Positions 48,901 to 62,600 of a stretch of 64,000 bases of DNA are shown one piece after another. Under the pieces are notes generated by a model, which saw only the letters and a program-made list of their open reading frames with translations, made no database searches and was not told the origin of the DNA. Where the stretch lies: contig NW_027460403.1 in the NCBI RefSeq assembly GCF_050947875.1, positions 22,251 through 86,250 on the forward strand, given 5' to 3'. A program made the position numbers and the translations under genes. How positions within the stretch are numbered: position 1 is the stretch's first letter; the number at the start of each line of letters is the position of its first letter. Source of the stretch: Dermacentor variabilis. Its lineage: Eukaryota > Arthropoda > Arachnida > Ixodida > Ixodidae.

Positions 48901-51180
48901 TTCTACCAAACGACGTGAAAAGCATGCCGATGCTGCTCTTTTTAACATCCGCACATGGATTTGTGCCAAAGCGCGTTTTTAAGCATGCGCATGCATCTTT
49001 TGGTAGACGCGGACGCAGTATTTCTGCAAAACCACACGATAGGCATGCAAATGGTGCTTTGGATGAACGCGCGCGTGGATTTCTACCAAACGACGTGAAA
49101 AGCATGCCGATGCTGCTCTTTTTAGCACCCGCACATAGATTTGTGCCAAAACGCGTTTTAGCATGCACATGCATCTTTTGGTAGACGCGGACGCAGTTTT
49201 CTGCAAAACCACACGATATGCATGCAAATCGTGCTTTTGGCAGAACGCGCGCGTGGATTTCTACTAAACGACGTGAAAAGCATGCCGATGCTGCTCTTTT
49301 TAACATCCGCACATGGATTTGTGCCAAAGCGCGTTTTAAGCATGCGCATGCATCTTTTGGTAGACGCGGACGCAGATTCCTGCAAAACCACACGATATGC
49401 ATGCAAATGGTGCTTTTGGCAGAACGCGCGCGTGGATTTCTACCAAACGACGTGAAAAGCATGCCCATGCTGCTCTTTTTAGCACCCGCACATGGACTTG
49501 TGCCAAAAACCGCGTTTTAAGCATGCGCATGCATCTTTTGGTAGACGCGGACGCAGTTTTCTGCAAAGCCACACGATAGGCATGCAAATGGTGCTTTTGG
49601 CAGAACGCGCGCGTGGATTTCTACCAAACGACGTGAAAAGCATGCCGATGCTGCTCTTTTTAGCACCCGCACATGGATTTGTGCCAAAACGCGTTTTAAG
49701 CATGCGCATGCATCTTTTGGTAGACGCGGACGCAGTTTTCTGCAAAACCACACGATATGCATGCAAATGGTGCTTTTGCAGAACGCGAGCGTGGATTTCT
49801 ACCAAACGACGTGAAAAGCATGCCGATGCTGCTCTTTTTTAGCACCCGCACATGGATTTGTGCCAAAACGCGTTTTAAGCATGCGCATGCATCTTTTGGT
49901 AGACGCGGACGCAGTTTTCTGCAAAACCACACGATATCATGCAAATGGTGCTTTTGGCAGAACGCGCGCGTGGATTTCTACCAAACGACGTGAAAAAGCA
50001 TGCCGATGCTGCTCTTTTTAACATCCGCACATGGATTTGTGCCAAAGCGCGTTTTAAGCATGCGCATGCATCTTTTGGTAGACGCGGACGCAGTTTTCTG
50101 CAAAACCACACGATAGGCATGCAAATGGTGCTTTTGGCAGAACGCGCGCGTGGATTTCTACCAAACGACATGAAAAGCATGCCGATGCTGCTCTTTTTAA
50201 CATCCGCACATGGATTTGTGCCAAAGCGCGTTTTAAGCATGCGCATGCATCTTTTGGTAGACGCGGACGCAGTTTTCTGCAAAACCACACGATATGCATG
50301 CAAATGGTGCTTTTGGCAGAACGCGCGCGTGGATTTCTACCAAACGACGTGAAAAGCATGCCGATGCTGCTCTTTTTAACATCCGCACATGGATTTGTGC
50401 CAAAGCGCGTTTTAAGCATGCACATGCATCTTTTGGTAGACGCGGACGCAGTTTTCTGCAAAACCACACGATATGCATGCAAATCGTGCTTTTGGCAGAA
50501 CGCGCGCGTGGATTTCTACCAAACGACGTGAAAAGCATGCCGATGCTGCTCTTTTTAACATCCGCACATGGATTTGTGCCAAAGCGCGTTTTAAGCATGC
50601 GCATGCATCTTTTGGTAGACGCGGACGCACATTTCTGCAAAACCACACGATATGCATGCAAATGGTGCTTTTGGCAGAACGCGCGCGTGGATTTCTACCA
50701 AACGACGTGAAAAGCATGCCCATGCTGCTCTTTTTAGCACCCGCACATGGATTTGTGCGCAAGCGCGTTTTAAGCATGCGCATGCATCTTTTGGTAGATG
50801 CGGACGCAGTTTCTGCAAAACCACACGATACGCATGCAAATGGTGCTTTTGGCAGAACGCGCGCGTGGATTTCTACCAAACGACGTGAAAAGCATGCCGA
50901 TGCTGCTCTTTTTAACATCCGCACATGGATTTGTGCCAAAGCGCGTTTTAAGCATGCGCATGCATCTTTTGGTAGACGCGGACGCAGTTTTCTGCAAAAA
51001 CCACACGATAGGCATGCAAATGGTGCTTTTGGCAGAACGCGCGCGCGGATTTCTACAAACGACGTGAAAAGCATGCCGATGCTGCTCTTTTTAGCACCGC
51101 ACATGGATTTGTGCCAAAACGCGTTTTTAGCATGCACATGCATCTTTTGGTAGACGCGGACGCAGTTTTCTGCAAAACAC
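48901..51180 (+). repeat. Block B, copy 4, interrupted by a fragment of H
   Basis: B markers run from CATAGATTT (49134) through TTCTACTAAACG (49262), GATTCCTGC (49375), GCAAAGCC (49564), ACGCGAGCGTGG (49785) and GACATGAAAAG (50166). About three H-type monomers then follow, with CGCACATTTCTGC (50627), GTGCGCAAGCGCG (50756) and GTAGATGCGG (50795), before B resumes with GATACGCATGC (50829) and GCGCGCGGATT (51040). Confidence 0.83.
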
Positions 51181-52620
51181 ACGATAGGCATGCAAATGGT
51201 GCTTTTGGCAGAACGCGCGCGTGGATTTCTACCAAACGACGTGAAAAGCATGCCGATGCTGCTCTTTTTAACATCCGCACATGGATTTGTGCCAAAGCGC
51301 GTTTTAAGCATGCGCATGCATCTTTTGGTAGACGCGGACGCAGTTTTCTGCAAAACCACACGATTGGCATGCAAATGGTGCTTTTGGCAGAACGCGCGCG
51401 TGGATTTCTACCAAACGACGTGAAAAGCATGCCAATGCTGCTCTTTTTAACATCCGCACATGGATTTGTGCCAAAGCGCGTTTTAAGCATGCGCATGCAT
51501 CTTTTGGTAGACGCGGACGCAGATTTCTGCGAAACCACACGATATGCATGCAAATGGTGCTTTTGGCAGAACGCGCGCGTGGATTTCTACCAAACGACGT
51601 GAAAAGCATGCCGATGCTGCTCTTTTTAACATCCGCACATGGATTTGTGCCAAAGCGCGTTTTAAGCATGCACATGCATCTTTTGGTAGACGCGGACGCA
51701 GTTTTCTGCAAAACCACACGATATGCATGCAAATCGTGCTTTTGGCAGAACGCGCGCGTGGATTTCTACCAAACGACGTGAAAAGCATGCCGATGCTGCT
51801 CTTTTTAACATCCGCACATGGATTTGTGCCAAAGCGCGTTTTAAGCATGCGCATGCATCTTTTGGTAGACGCGGACGCACATTTCTGCAAAACCACACGA
51901 TATGCATGCAAATGGTGCTTTTGGCAGAACGCGCGCGTGGATTTCTACCAAACGACGTGAAAAGCATGCCATGCTGCTCTTTTTAGCACCCGCACATGGA
52001 TTTGTGCGCAAGCGCGTTTTAAGCATGCGCATGCATCTTTTGGTAGATGCGGACGCAGTTTTCTGCAAAACCACACGATAGGCATGCAAATGGTGCTTTT
52101 GGCAGAACGCGCGCGTGGATTTCTACCAAACAACGTGAAAAGCATGCCGATGCTGCACTTTTTAACATCCGCACATGGATTTGTGCCAAAGCGCGTTTTA
52201 AGCATGCGCATGCATCTTTTGGTAGACGCGGACGCAGTTTTCTGCAAAACCACACGATATGCATGCAAATGGTGCTTTTGGCAGAACGCGCGCGTGGATT
52301 TCTACCAAACGACGGGAAAAGCATGCCGATGCTGCTCTTTTTAACATCCGCACATGGATTTGTGCCAAAGCGCGTTTTAAGCATGCGCATGCATCTTTTG
52401 GTAGACGCGGACGCAGTTTTCTGCAAAACCACACGATAGGCATGCAAATGGTGCTTTTGGCAGAACGCGCGCGTGGATTTCTACCAAACGACGTGAAAAG
52501 CATGCCGATGCTGCTCTTTTTAACATCCGCACATGGATTTGTGCCAAAGCGCGTTTTAAGCATGCGCATGCATCTTTTGGTAGACGCGGACGCAGTTTTC
52601 TGCAAAACCACACGATAGGC
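51181..52620 (+). repeat. Block H, copy 4 (full)
   Basis: It matches 27.2-28.6 kb: ACGATTGGC (51361), GATTTCTGCGAAACC (51522), CGCACATTTCTGC (51877), GTGCGCAAGCGCG (52006), GTAGATGCGG (52045) and GACGGGAAAAG (52312). This is one of the cleaner stretches in the right third, with few indels (a one-base loss near 51969). Confidence 0.87.
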
Positions 52621-54450
52621 ATGCAAATGGTGCTTTGGCAGAACGCGCGCGTGGATTTCTACCAAACGACGTGAAAAGCATGCCGATGCTGCTCTTTTTA
52701 GCACCCGCACATGGATTTGTGCCAAAACGCGTTTTTAGCATGCACATGCATCTTTTGGTAGACGCGGACGCAGTTTTCTGCAAAACCACACGATATGCAT
52801 GCAAATCGTGCTTTTGGCAGAACGCGCGCGTGGATTTCTACCAAACGACGTGAAAAGCATGCCGATGCTGCTCTTTTTAACATCCGCACATGGATTTGTG
52901 CCAAAGCGCGTTTTAAGCATGCGCATGCATCTTTTGGTAGACGCGGACGCAGTTTTCTGCAAAACCACACGATATGCATGCAAATGGTGCTTTTGGCAGA
53001 ACGCGCGCGTGGATTTCTACCAAACGACGTGAAAAGCATGCCGATGCTGCTCTTTTTAACATCCGCACATGGATTTGTGCCAAAGCGCGTTTTTAAGCAT
53101 GCGCATGCATATTTTGGTAGACGCGGACGCAGTTTTCTGCAAAACCACACGATAGGCATGCAAATGGTGCTTTTGGCAGAAACGCGCGCGTGGATTTCTA
53201 CCAAACGACATGAAAAGCATGCCGATGCTGCTCTTTTTAGCACCCGCACATGTATTTGTGCCAAAACGCGTTTTTAAGCATGCGCATGCATCTTTTGGTA
53301 GACGCGGACGCAGTTTTCTGCAAAACCACACGATATGCATGCAAATGGTGCTTTTGGCAGAACGCGCGCGTGGATTTCTACCAAAACGACGTGAAAAGCA
53401 TGCCGATGCTGCTCTTTTTAGCACCCGCACATGGATTTGTGCCAAAACGCGTTTAAGCATGCGCATGCATCTTTTGGTAGACGCGGACGCAGTTTTCTGC
53501 AAAACCACACGATATGCATGCAAATGGTGCTTTTGGCAGAACGCGCGCGTGGATTTCTACCAAACGACGTGAAAAGCATGCCGATGCTGCTCTTTTTAGC
53601 ACCCGCACATGGATTTGTGCCAAAACGCGTTTTAAGCATGCGCATGCATCTTTTGGTAGACGCGGACGCAGTTTTCTGCAAAACCACACGATATGCATGC
53701 AAATGGTGGTTTTGGCAGAACGCGCGCGTGGATTTCTACCAAACGACGTGAAAAGCATGCCGATGCTGCTCTTTTTAACATCCGCACATGGATTTGTGCC
53801 AAAGCGCGTTTAAGCATGCGCATGCATCTTTTGGTAGACGCGGACGCAGTTTTCTGCAAAACCACACGATAGGCATGCAAATGGTGCTTTTGGCAGAACG
53901 CGCGCGTGGATTTCTACCAAACGACGTGAAAAGCATGCCGATGCTGCTCTTTTTAACATCCGCACATAGATTTGTGCCAAAGCGCGTTTTAAGCATGCGC
54001 ATGCATCTTTTGGGTAGACGCGGACGCAGTTTTCTGCAAAACCACACGATAGGCATGCAAATGGTGCTTTTGGCAGAACGCGCGCGTGGATTTCTACCAA
54101 ACGACGTGAAAAGCATGCCGATGCTGCTCTTTTTAGCACCCGCACATGGATTTGTGCCAAAACGCGTTTTTAGCATGCACATGCATCTTTTGGTAGACGC
54201 GACGCAGTTTTCTGCAAAACCACACGATAGGCATGTTAATGGTGCTTTTGGCAGAACGCGCGCGTGCATTTCTACCAAACAACGTGAAAAGCATGCCGAT
54301 GCTGCTCTTTTTAACATCCGCACATGGATTTGTGCCAAAGCGCGTTTTAAGCATGCGCATGCATCTTTTGGTAGACGCGGACGCAGTTTTCTGCAAAACC
54401 ACACGATATGCATGCAAATGGTGCTTTTGGCAGAACGCGCGCGTGGATTT
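52621..54450 (+). repeat. G-like monomers followed by block A, copy 3
   Basis: GACATGAAAAG (53208) and CATGTATTTG (53250) precede A markers GGTGGTTTT (53705), CATAGATTT (53966) and GCATGTTAATGG with GTGCATTTC (54231-54270). One monomer more separates the last two landmarks than in copies 1 and 2. Confidence 0.83.
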
Positions 54451-56400
54451 CTACCAAACGACGTGAAAAGCATGCCGATGCTGCTCTTTTTAACATCCGC
54501 ACATGGATTTGTGCCAAAGCGCGTTTTAAGCATGCGCATGCATCTTTTGGTAGACGCGGACGCAGTTTTCTGCAAAACCACACGATAGGCATGCAAATGG
54601 TGCTTTTGGCAGAACGCGCGCGTGGATTTCTACCAAACGACGTGAAAAGCATGCCGATGCTGCTCTTTTTAACATCCGCACATGGATTTGTGCCAAAGCG
54701 CGTTTTAAGCATGCGCATGCATCTTTTGGTAGACGCGGACGCAGTTTTCTGCAAAACCACACGATAGGCATGCAAATGGTGCTTTTGGCAGAACGCGCGC
54801 GTGGATTTCTACCAAGCGACGTGAAAAGCATGCCGATGCTGCTCTTTTTAGCACCCGCACATAGATTTGTGCCAAAACGCGTTTTAGCATGCACATGCAT
54901 CTTTTGGTAGACGCGGACGCAGTTTTCTGCAAAACCACACGATATGCATGCAAATCGTGCTTTTGGCAGAACGCGCGCGTGGATTTCTACTAAACGACGT
55001 GAAAAGCATGCCGATGCTGCTCTTTTTAACATCCGCACATGGATTTGTGCCAAAGCGCGTTTTAAGCATGCGCATGCATCTTTTGGTAGACGCGGACGCA
55101 GATTCCTGCAAAACCACACGATATGCATGCAAATGGTGCTTTTGGCAGAACGCGCGCGTGGATTTCTACCAAACGACGTGAAAAGCATGCCCATGCTGCT
55201 CTTTTTAGCACCCGCACATGGACTTGTGCCAAAACGCGTTTTAAGCATGCGCATGCATCTTTTGGTAGACGCGGACGCAGTTTTCTGCAAAGCCACACGA
55301 TAGGCATGCAAATGGTGCTTTTGGCAGAACGCGCGCGTGGATTTCTACCAAACGACGTGGAAAAGCATGCCGATGCTGCTCTTTTTAGCACCCGCACATG
55401 GATTTGTGCCAAAACGCGTTTTAAGCATGCGCATGCATCTTTTGGTAGACGCGGACGCAGTTTTCTGCAAAACCACACGATATGCATGCAAATGGTGCTT
55501 TTGGCAGAACGCGAGCGTGGATTTCTACCAAACGACGTGAAAAGCATGCCGATGCTGCTCTTTTTAGCACCCGCACATGGATTTGTGCCAAAACGCGTTT
55601 TAAGCATGCGCATGCATCTTTTGGTAGACGCGGACGCAGTTTTCTGCAAAACCACACGATATGCATGCAAATGGTGCTTTTGGCAGAACGCGCGCGTGGA
55701 TTTCTACCAAACGACGTGAAAAGCATGCCGATGCTGCTCTTTTTAACATCCGCACATGGATTTGTGCCAAAGCGCGTTTTAAGCATGCGCATGCATCTTT
55801 TGGTAGACGCGGACGCAGTTTTCTGCAAAACCACACGATAGCATGCAAATGGTGCTTTTGGCAGAACGCGCGCGTGGATTTCTACCAAACGACATGAAAA
55901 GCATGCCGATGCTGCTCTTTTTAACATCCGCACATGGATTTGTGCCAAAGCGCGTTTTAAGCATGCGCATGCATCTTTTGGTAGACGCGGACGCAGTTTT
56001 CTGCAAAACCACACGATACGCATGCAAATGGTGCTTCTGGCAGAACGCGCGCGTGGATTTCTACCAAACGACGTGAAAAGCATGCCGATGCTGCTCTTTT
56101 TAACATCCGCACATGGATTTGTGCCAAAGCGCGTTTTAAGCATGCGCATGCATCTTTTGGTAGACGCGGACGCAGTTTTCTGCAAAACCACACGATAGGC
56201 ATGCAAATGGTGCTTTTGGCAGAACGCGCGCGCGGATTTCTACCAAACGACGTGAAAAGCATGCCGATGCTGCTCTTTTTAGCACCCGCACATGGATTTG
56301 TGCCAAAACGCGTTTTTTAGCATGCACATGCATCTTTTGGTAGACGCGGACGCAGTTTTCTGCAAAACCACACGATAGGCATGCAAATGGTGCTTTTGGC
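54451..56400 (+). repeat. Block B, copy 5
   Basis: Markers are CATAGATTT (54860), TTCTACTAAACG (54989), GATTCCTGC (55101), GGACTTGTGCC (55219), GCAAAGCC (55289), ACGCGAGCGTGG (55509), GACATGAAAAG (55892), GATACGCATGC (56016) and GCGCGCGGATT (56228). Copies 3, 4 and 5 share CATAGATTT and ACGCGAGCGTGG, which copies 1 and 2 lack. Confidence 0.88.
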
Positions 56401-58500
56401 AGAACGCGCGCGTGGATTTCTACCAAACGACGTGAAAAGCATGCCGATGCTGCTCTTTTAACATCCGCACATGGATTGTGCCAAAGCGCGTTTTAAGCAT
56501 GCGCATGCATCTTTTGGTAGACGCGGACGCAGTTTCTGCAAAACCACACGATTGGCATGCAAATGGTGCTTTTGGCAGAACGCGCGCGTGGATTTCTACC
56601 AAACGACGTGAAAAAGCATGCCAATGCTGCTCTTTTAACATCCGCACATGGATTTGTGCCAAAGCGCGTTTTAAGCATGCGCATGCATCTTTTGGTAGAC
56701 GCGGACGCAGATTTCTGCGAAACCACACGATATGCATGCAAATGGTGCTTTTGGCAGAACGCGCGCGTGGATTTCTACCAAACGACGTGAAAAGCATGCC
56801 GATGCTGCTCTTTTTAACATCCGCACATGGATTTGTGCCAAAGCGCGTTTTAAGCATGCACATGCATCTTTTGGTAGACGCGGACGCAGTTTTCTGCAAA
56901 ACCACACGATATGCATGCAAATCGTGCTTTTGGCAGAACGCGCTCGTGGATTTCTACCAAACGACGTGAAAAGCATGCCGATGCTGCTCTTTTTAACATC
57001 CGCACATGGATTTGTGCCAAAGCGCGTTTTAAGCATGCGCATGCATCTTTTGGTAGACGCGGGACGCACATTTCTGCAAAACACACGATATGCATGCAAA
57101 TGGTGCTTTTGGCAGAACGCGCGCGTGGATTTCTACCAAACGACGTGAAAAGCATGCCCATGCTGCTCTTTTTAGCACCCGCACATGGATTTGTGCGCAA
57201 GCGCGTTTTTAAGCATGCGCATGCATCTTTTGGTAGATGCGGACGCAGTTTTTCTGCAAAACCACACGATATGCATGCAAATGGTGCTTTTGGCAGAACG
57301 CGCGCGTGGATTTCTACCAAACAACGTGAAAAGCATGCCGATGCTGCTCTTTTTAACATCCGCACATGGATTTGTGCCAAAGCGCGTTTTTAAGCATGCG
57401 CATGCATCTTTTGGTAGACGCGGACGCAGTTTTCTGCAAAACCACACGATATGCATGCAAATGGTGCTTTTGGCAGAACGCGCGCGTGGATTTCTACCAA
57501 ACGACGGGAAAAGCATGCCGATGCTGCTCTTTTTAACATCCGCACATGGATTTGTGCCAAAGCGCGTTTTAAGCATGCGCATGCATCTTTTGGTAGACGC
57601 GGACGCAGTTTTCTGCAAAACCACACGATAGGCATGCAAATGGTGCTTTTGGCAGAACGCGCGCGTGGATTTCTACCAAACGACGTGAAAAGCATGCCGA
57701 TGCTGCTCTTTTTAACATCCGCACATGGATTTGTGCCAAAGCGCGTTTTAAGCATGCGCATGCATCTTTTGGTAGACGCGGACGCAGTTTTCTGCAAAAC
57801 CACACGATAGGCATGCAAATTGGTGCTTTTGGCAGAACGCGCGCGTGGATTTCTACCAAACGACGTGAAAAGCATGCCGATGCTGCTCTTTTTAGCACCC
57901 GCACATGGATTTGTGCCAAAACGCGTTTTTAGCATGCACATGCATCTTTTGGTAGACGCGGACGCAGTTTTCTGCAAAACCACACGATATGCATGCAAAT
58001 CGGTGCTTTTGGCAGAACGCGCGCGTGGATTTCTAACCAAACGACGTGAAAAGCATGCCGATGCTGCTCTTTTTAACATCCGCACATGGATTTGTGCCAA
58101 AGCGCGTTTTAAGCATGCGCATGCATCTTTTGGTAGACGCGGACGCAGTTTTCTGCAAAACCACACGATATGCATGCAAATGGTGCTTTTGGCAGAACGC
58201 GCGCGTGGATTTCTACCAAACGACGTGAAAAGCATGCCGATGCTGCTCTTTTTAACATCCCGCACATGGATTTGTGCCAAAGCGCGTTTTTTAGCATGCG
58301 CATGCATCTTTTGGTAGACGCGGACGCAGTTTTCTGCAAAACCACACGATAGGCATGCAAATGGTGCTTTTGGCAGAACGCGCGCGTGGATTTCTACCAA
58401 ACGACATGAAAAGCATGCCGATGCTGCTCTTTTAGCACCCGCACATGTATTTGTGCCAAAACGCGTTTTAAGCATGCGCATGCATCTTTTGGTAGACGCG
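56401..58500 (+). repeat. Block H, copy 5, with flanking monomers, indel-rich
   Basis: Markers are ACGATTGGC (56551), GATTTCTGCGAAACC (56711), CGCACATTTCTGC (57065), GTGCGCAAGCGCG (57193), GTAGATGCGG (57233) and GACGGGAAAAG (57503). Extra or missing single bases are common, for example GCGGGACGC (57060), AAATTGGTGC (57828), AAATCGGTGC (57999) and CTAACCAAAC (58035). Confidence 0.82.
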
Positions 58501-59600
58501 GACGCAGTTTTCTGCAAAACCACACGATATGCATGCAAATGGTGCTTTTGGCAGAACGCGCGCGTGGATTTCTACCAAACGACGTGAAAAGCATGCCGAT
58601 GCTGCTCTTTTTTAGCACCCGCACATGGATTTGTGCCAAAACGCGTTTTAAGCATGCGCATGCATCTTTTGGTAGACGCGGACGCAGTTTTCTGCAAAAC
58701 ACACGATTATGCATGCAAATGGTGCTTTTGGCAGAACGCGCGCGTGGATTTCTACCAAACGACGTGAAAAGCATGCCGATGCTGCTCTTTTTAGCACCCG
58801 CACATGGATTTGTGCCAAAACGCGTTTTAAGCATGCGCATGCATCTTTTGGTAGACGCGGACGCAGTTTTCTGCAAAACCACACGATATGCATGCAAATG
58901 GTGGTTTTGGCAGAACGCGCGCGTGGATTTCTACCAAACGACGTGAAAAGCATGCCGATGCTGCTCTTTTTAACATCCGCACATGGATTTGTGCCAAAGC
59001 GCGTTTTAAGCATGCGCATGCATCTTTTGGTAGACGCGGACGCAGTTTTCTGCAAAACCACACGATATGCATGCAAATGGTGCTTTTGGCAGAACGCGCG
59101 CGTGGATTTCTACCAAACGACGTGAAAAGCATGCCGATGCTGCTCTTTTTAACATCCGCACATAGATTTGTGCCAAAGCGCGTTTTAAGCATGCGCATGC
59201 ATCTTTTGGTAGACGCGGACGCAGTTTTCTGCAAAACCACACGATAGGCATGCAAATGGTGCTTTTGGCAGAACGCGCGCGTGGATTTCTACCAAACGAC
59301 GTGAAAAGCATGCCGATGCTGCTCTTTTTAGCACCCGCACATGGATTTGTGCCAAAACGGCGTTTTTAGCATGCACATGCATCTTTTGGTAGACGCGGAC
59401 GCAGTTTTCTGCAAAACCACACGATATGCATGCAAATGGTGCTTTTGGCAGAACGCGCGCGTGCATTTCTACCAAACGAACGTGAAAAGCATGCGATGCT
59501 GCTCTTTTTAACATCCGCACATGGATTTGTGCCAAAGCGCGTTTTAAGCATGCGCATGCATCTTTTGGTAGACGCGGACGCAGTCTTTCTGCAAAACCAC
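58501..59600 (+). repeat. Block A, copy 4
   Basis: Markers are GGTGGTTTT (58902), CATAGATTT (59162) and GTGCATTTC (59461). It is preceded by GACATGAAAAG (58404) and CATGTATTTG (58445), as copy 3 is, and followed by the link and block E, as copy 2 is. Confidence 0.83.
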
Positions 59601-62600
59601 ACGATAGGCATGCAAATGGTGCTTTTGGCAGAACGCGCGCGTGGATTTCTACCAAACGACGTGAAAAGCATGCCGATGCTGCTCTTTTTAGCACCCACAC
59701 ATGGATTTGTGCCAAAAGCGCGTTTTTAGCATGCGCATGCATCTTTTGCTAGACGCGGACGCAGTTTTCTGCAAAACCACACGATATGCATGCAAATGGT
59801 GCTTTTGGCAGCAACGCGCGCGTGGATTTTCTACCAAACGACGTGAAAAAGCATGCCGACGCTGCTCTTTTTAGCACCCGCACGTGGATTTGTGCCAAAG
59901 ACGCGTTTTAAGCATGCGCATGCATCTTTTGGTAGACGCGGACGCAGTTTTCTGCAAAACCACACGATATGCATGCAAATGGTGCTTTTGGCAGAACGCG
60001 CGCGTGGATTTCTACCAAACGACGTGAAAAGCATGCCGATGCTGCTCTTTTTAGCACCCGCACATGGGATTTGTGCCAAAACGCGTTTTTAGCATGCGCA
60101 TGCATCTTTTGGTAGACGCGGACGCACTTTTTCTGCAAAACCACACGATATGCATGCAAATGGTGCTTTTGGCAGAACGCGCGCGTGGATTTCTACCAAA
60201 CGACGTGAAAAGCATGCCGATGCTGCTCTTTTTAGCATCCGCACATGGATTTGTGCGAAAGCGCGTTTTAAGCATGCGCATGCATCTTTTGGTAGACGCG
60301 GACGCAGTTTTCTGCAAAACCACACGATAGGCATGCAAATGGTGCTTTTGGCAGAACGCGCGCGTGGATTTCTACCAAACAACGTGAAAAGCATGCCGAT
60401 GCTGCATTTTTTAACATCCGCACATGGATTTGTGCCAAAGCGCGTTTTAAGCATGCGCATGCATCTTTTGGTAGACGCGGACGCAGTTTTCTGCAAAACC
60501 ACACGATATGCATGCAAATGGTGCTTTTGGCAGAACGCGCGCGTGGATTTCTACCAAACGACGTGAAAAGCATGCCGATGCTGCTCTTTTTAACATCCGC
60601 ACATGGATTTGTGCCAAAGCCGCGTTTTAAGCATGCGCATGCATCTTTTGGTAGACGCGGACGCAGTTTTCTGCAAAACCACACGATAGGCATGCAAATG
60701 GTGCTTTGGCAGAACGCGCGCGTGGATTTCTACCAAACGACGTGAAAAGCATGCCGATGCTGCTCTTTTTAGCACCCGCACATGGATTTGTGCCAAAACG
60801 CGTTTTTAGCATGCACATGCATCTTTTGGTAGACGCGGACGCAGTTTTCTGCAAACCACACGATATGCATGCAAATGGTGCCTTTTGGCAGAACGCGCGC
60901 GTGGATTTCTACCAAACGACGTGAAAAGCATGCCGATGCTGCTCTTTTTAGCACCCGCACATGGATTTGTGCCGAAAGCGCGTTTTAAGCATGCGCATGC
61001 ATCTTTTGGTAGACGCGGACGCAGTTTTCTGCAAAACCACACGATAGGCATGCAAATGGTGCTTTTGGCAGAACGCGCGCGTGGATTTCTACCAAACGAC
61101 GTGAAAAGCATGCCGATGCTGCTCTTTTTAACATCCGCACATGGATTTGTGCCAAAGCGCGTTTTAAGCATGCGCATGCATCTTTTGGTAGACGCGGACG
61201 CAGTTTTCTGCAAAACCACACGATAGCATGCAAATGGTGCTTTTGGCAGAACGCGCGCGTGGATTTCTACCAAAACGACGTGAAAAGTATGCCGATGCTG
61301 CTCTTTTTAATAGCACCCGCACATGGATTTGTGCCAAACGCGTTTTTAGCATGCGCATGCATCTTTTGGTAGACGCGGACGCAGTTTTCTGCAAAACCAC
61401 ACGATATGCATGCAAATGGTGCTTTTGGCACAACGCGCGCGTGGATTTCTACCAAACGACGTGAAAAGCATGCCGATGCTGCTCTTTTTAGCACCCGCAC
61501 ATGGATTTGTGCCAAAACGACGTTTTAAGCATGCGCATGCATTTTTTGGTAGACGCGGACGCAGTTTTGTGCAAAACCACACGATATGCATGCAAATGGT
61601 GCTTTTGGCAGAACGCGCGCGTGGATTTCTACACAAACGACGTGAAAGCATGCCGATGCTGCTCTTTTTAGCATCCGCACATGGATTTGTGCCAAAACGC
61701 GTTTTTAGCATGCGCATGCATCTTTTGGTAGACGCGGACGCACTTTTCTGCAAAACCACACGATATGCATGCAAATGGTGCTTTTGGCAGAACGCGCGCG
61801 TGGATTTCTACCAAACGACGTGAAAAGCATGCCGATGCTGCTCTTTTTAGCACACGCACATGGATTTGTGCCAAAAGCGCAGTTTTAGCATGCGCATGCA
61901 TCTTTTGGTAGACGCGGACGCACTTTTCTGCAAAACCACACGATATGCATGCAAATGGTGCTTTTGGCAGAACGCGCGCGTGGATTTCTACCACAACGAC
62001 GTGAAAAGCATGCCGATGCTGCTCTTTTTAGCATCCGCACATGGATTTGTGCGAAAGCGCGTTTTAAGCAAGCGCATGCATCTTTTGGTAGACGCGGACG
62101 CAGTTTTCTGCAAAGACCACACGATAGGTATGCAAATGGTGCTTTTGGCAGAACGCGCGCGTGGATTTCTACCAAACAACGTGAAAAGCATGCCGATGCT
62201 GCTCTTTTTAACATCCGCACATGGATTTGTGCCAAAGCGCGTTTTTAGCATGCGCATGCATCTTTTGGTAGACGCGGACGCAGTTTTCTGCAAAACCACA
62301 CGATATGCATGCAAATGGTGCTTTGGCAGAACGCGCGCGTGGATTTCTACCAAACGACGTGAAAAAGCATGCCGATGCTGCTCTTTTTAGCACCCGCCAC
62401 ATGGATTTGTGCCCTAAACGCGTTTTTAGCATGCGCATGCATCTTTTGGTAGACGCGGACGCACTTTTCTGCAAAACCACACGATATGCATGCAAATGGT
62501 GCTTTTGGCAGAACGCGCGCGTGGATTTCTACCAACGACGTGAAAAGCATGCCGATGCTGCTCTTTTTAGCACACGCACATGGATTTGTGCAAAACGCAT

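Noticed and set aside
50412..51374. Minus-strand open frame of 320 codons
   Set aside because: Same satellite peptides, crossing the indel-bearing junctions between B and H blocks. There is no independent start context, domain or composition typical of a protein.
57390..58538. Minus-strand open frame of 382 codons, the longest in the window
   Set aside because: It is made only of satellite-derived peptide repeats and stays open because one-base indels shift the frame at stops. Equivalent positions in other copies of the same block are closed.
61300..61320. Small insertion TTTTTAATAGCACCC as a mobile-element footprint
   Set aside because: Only two or three extra bases next to a T run in the error-prone right end. 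It is better explained by sequencing error or slippage.
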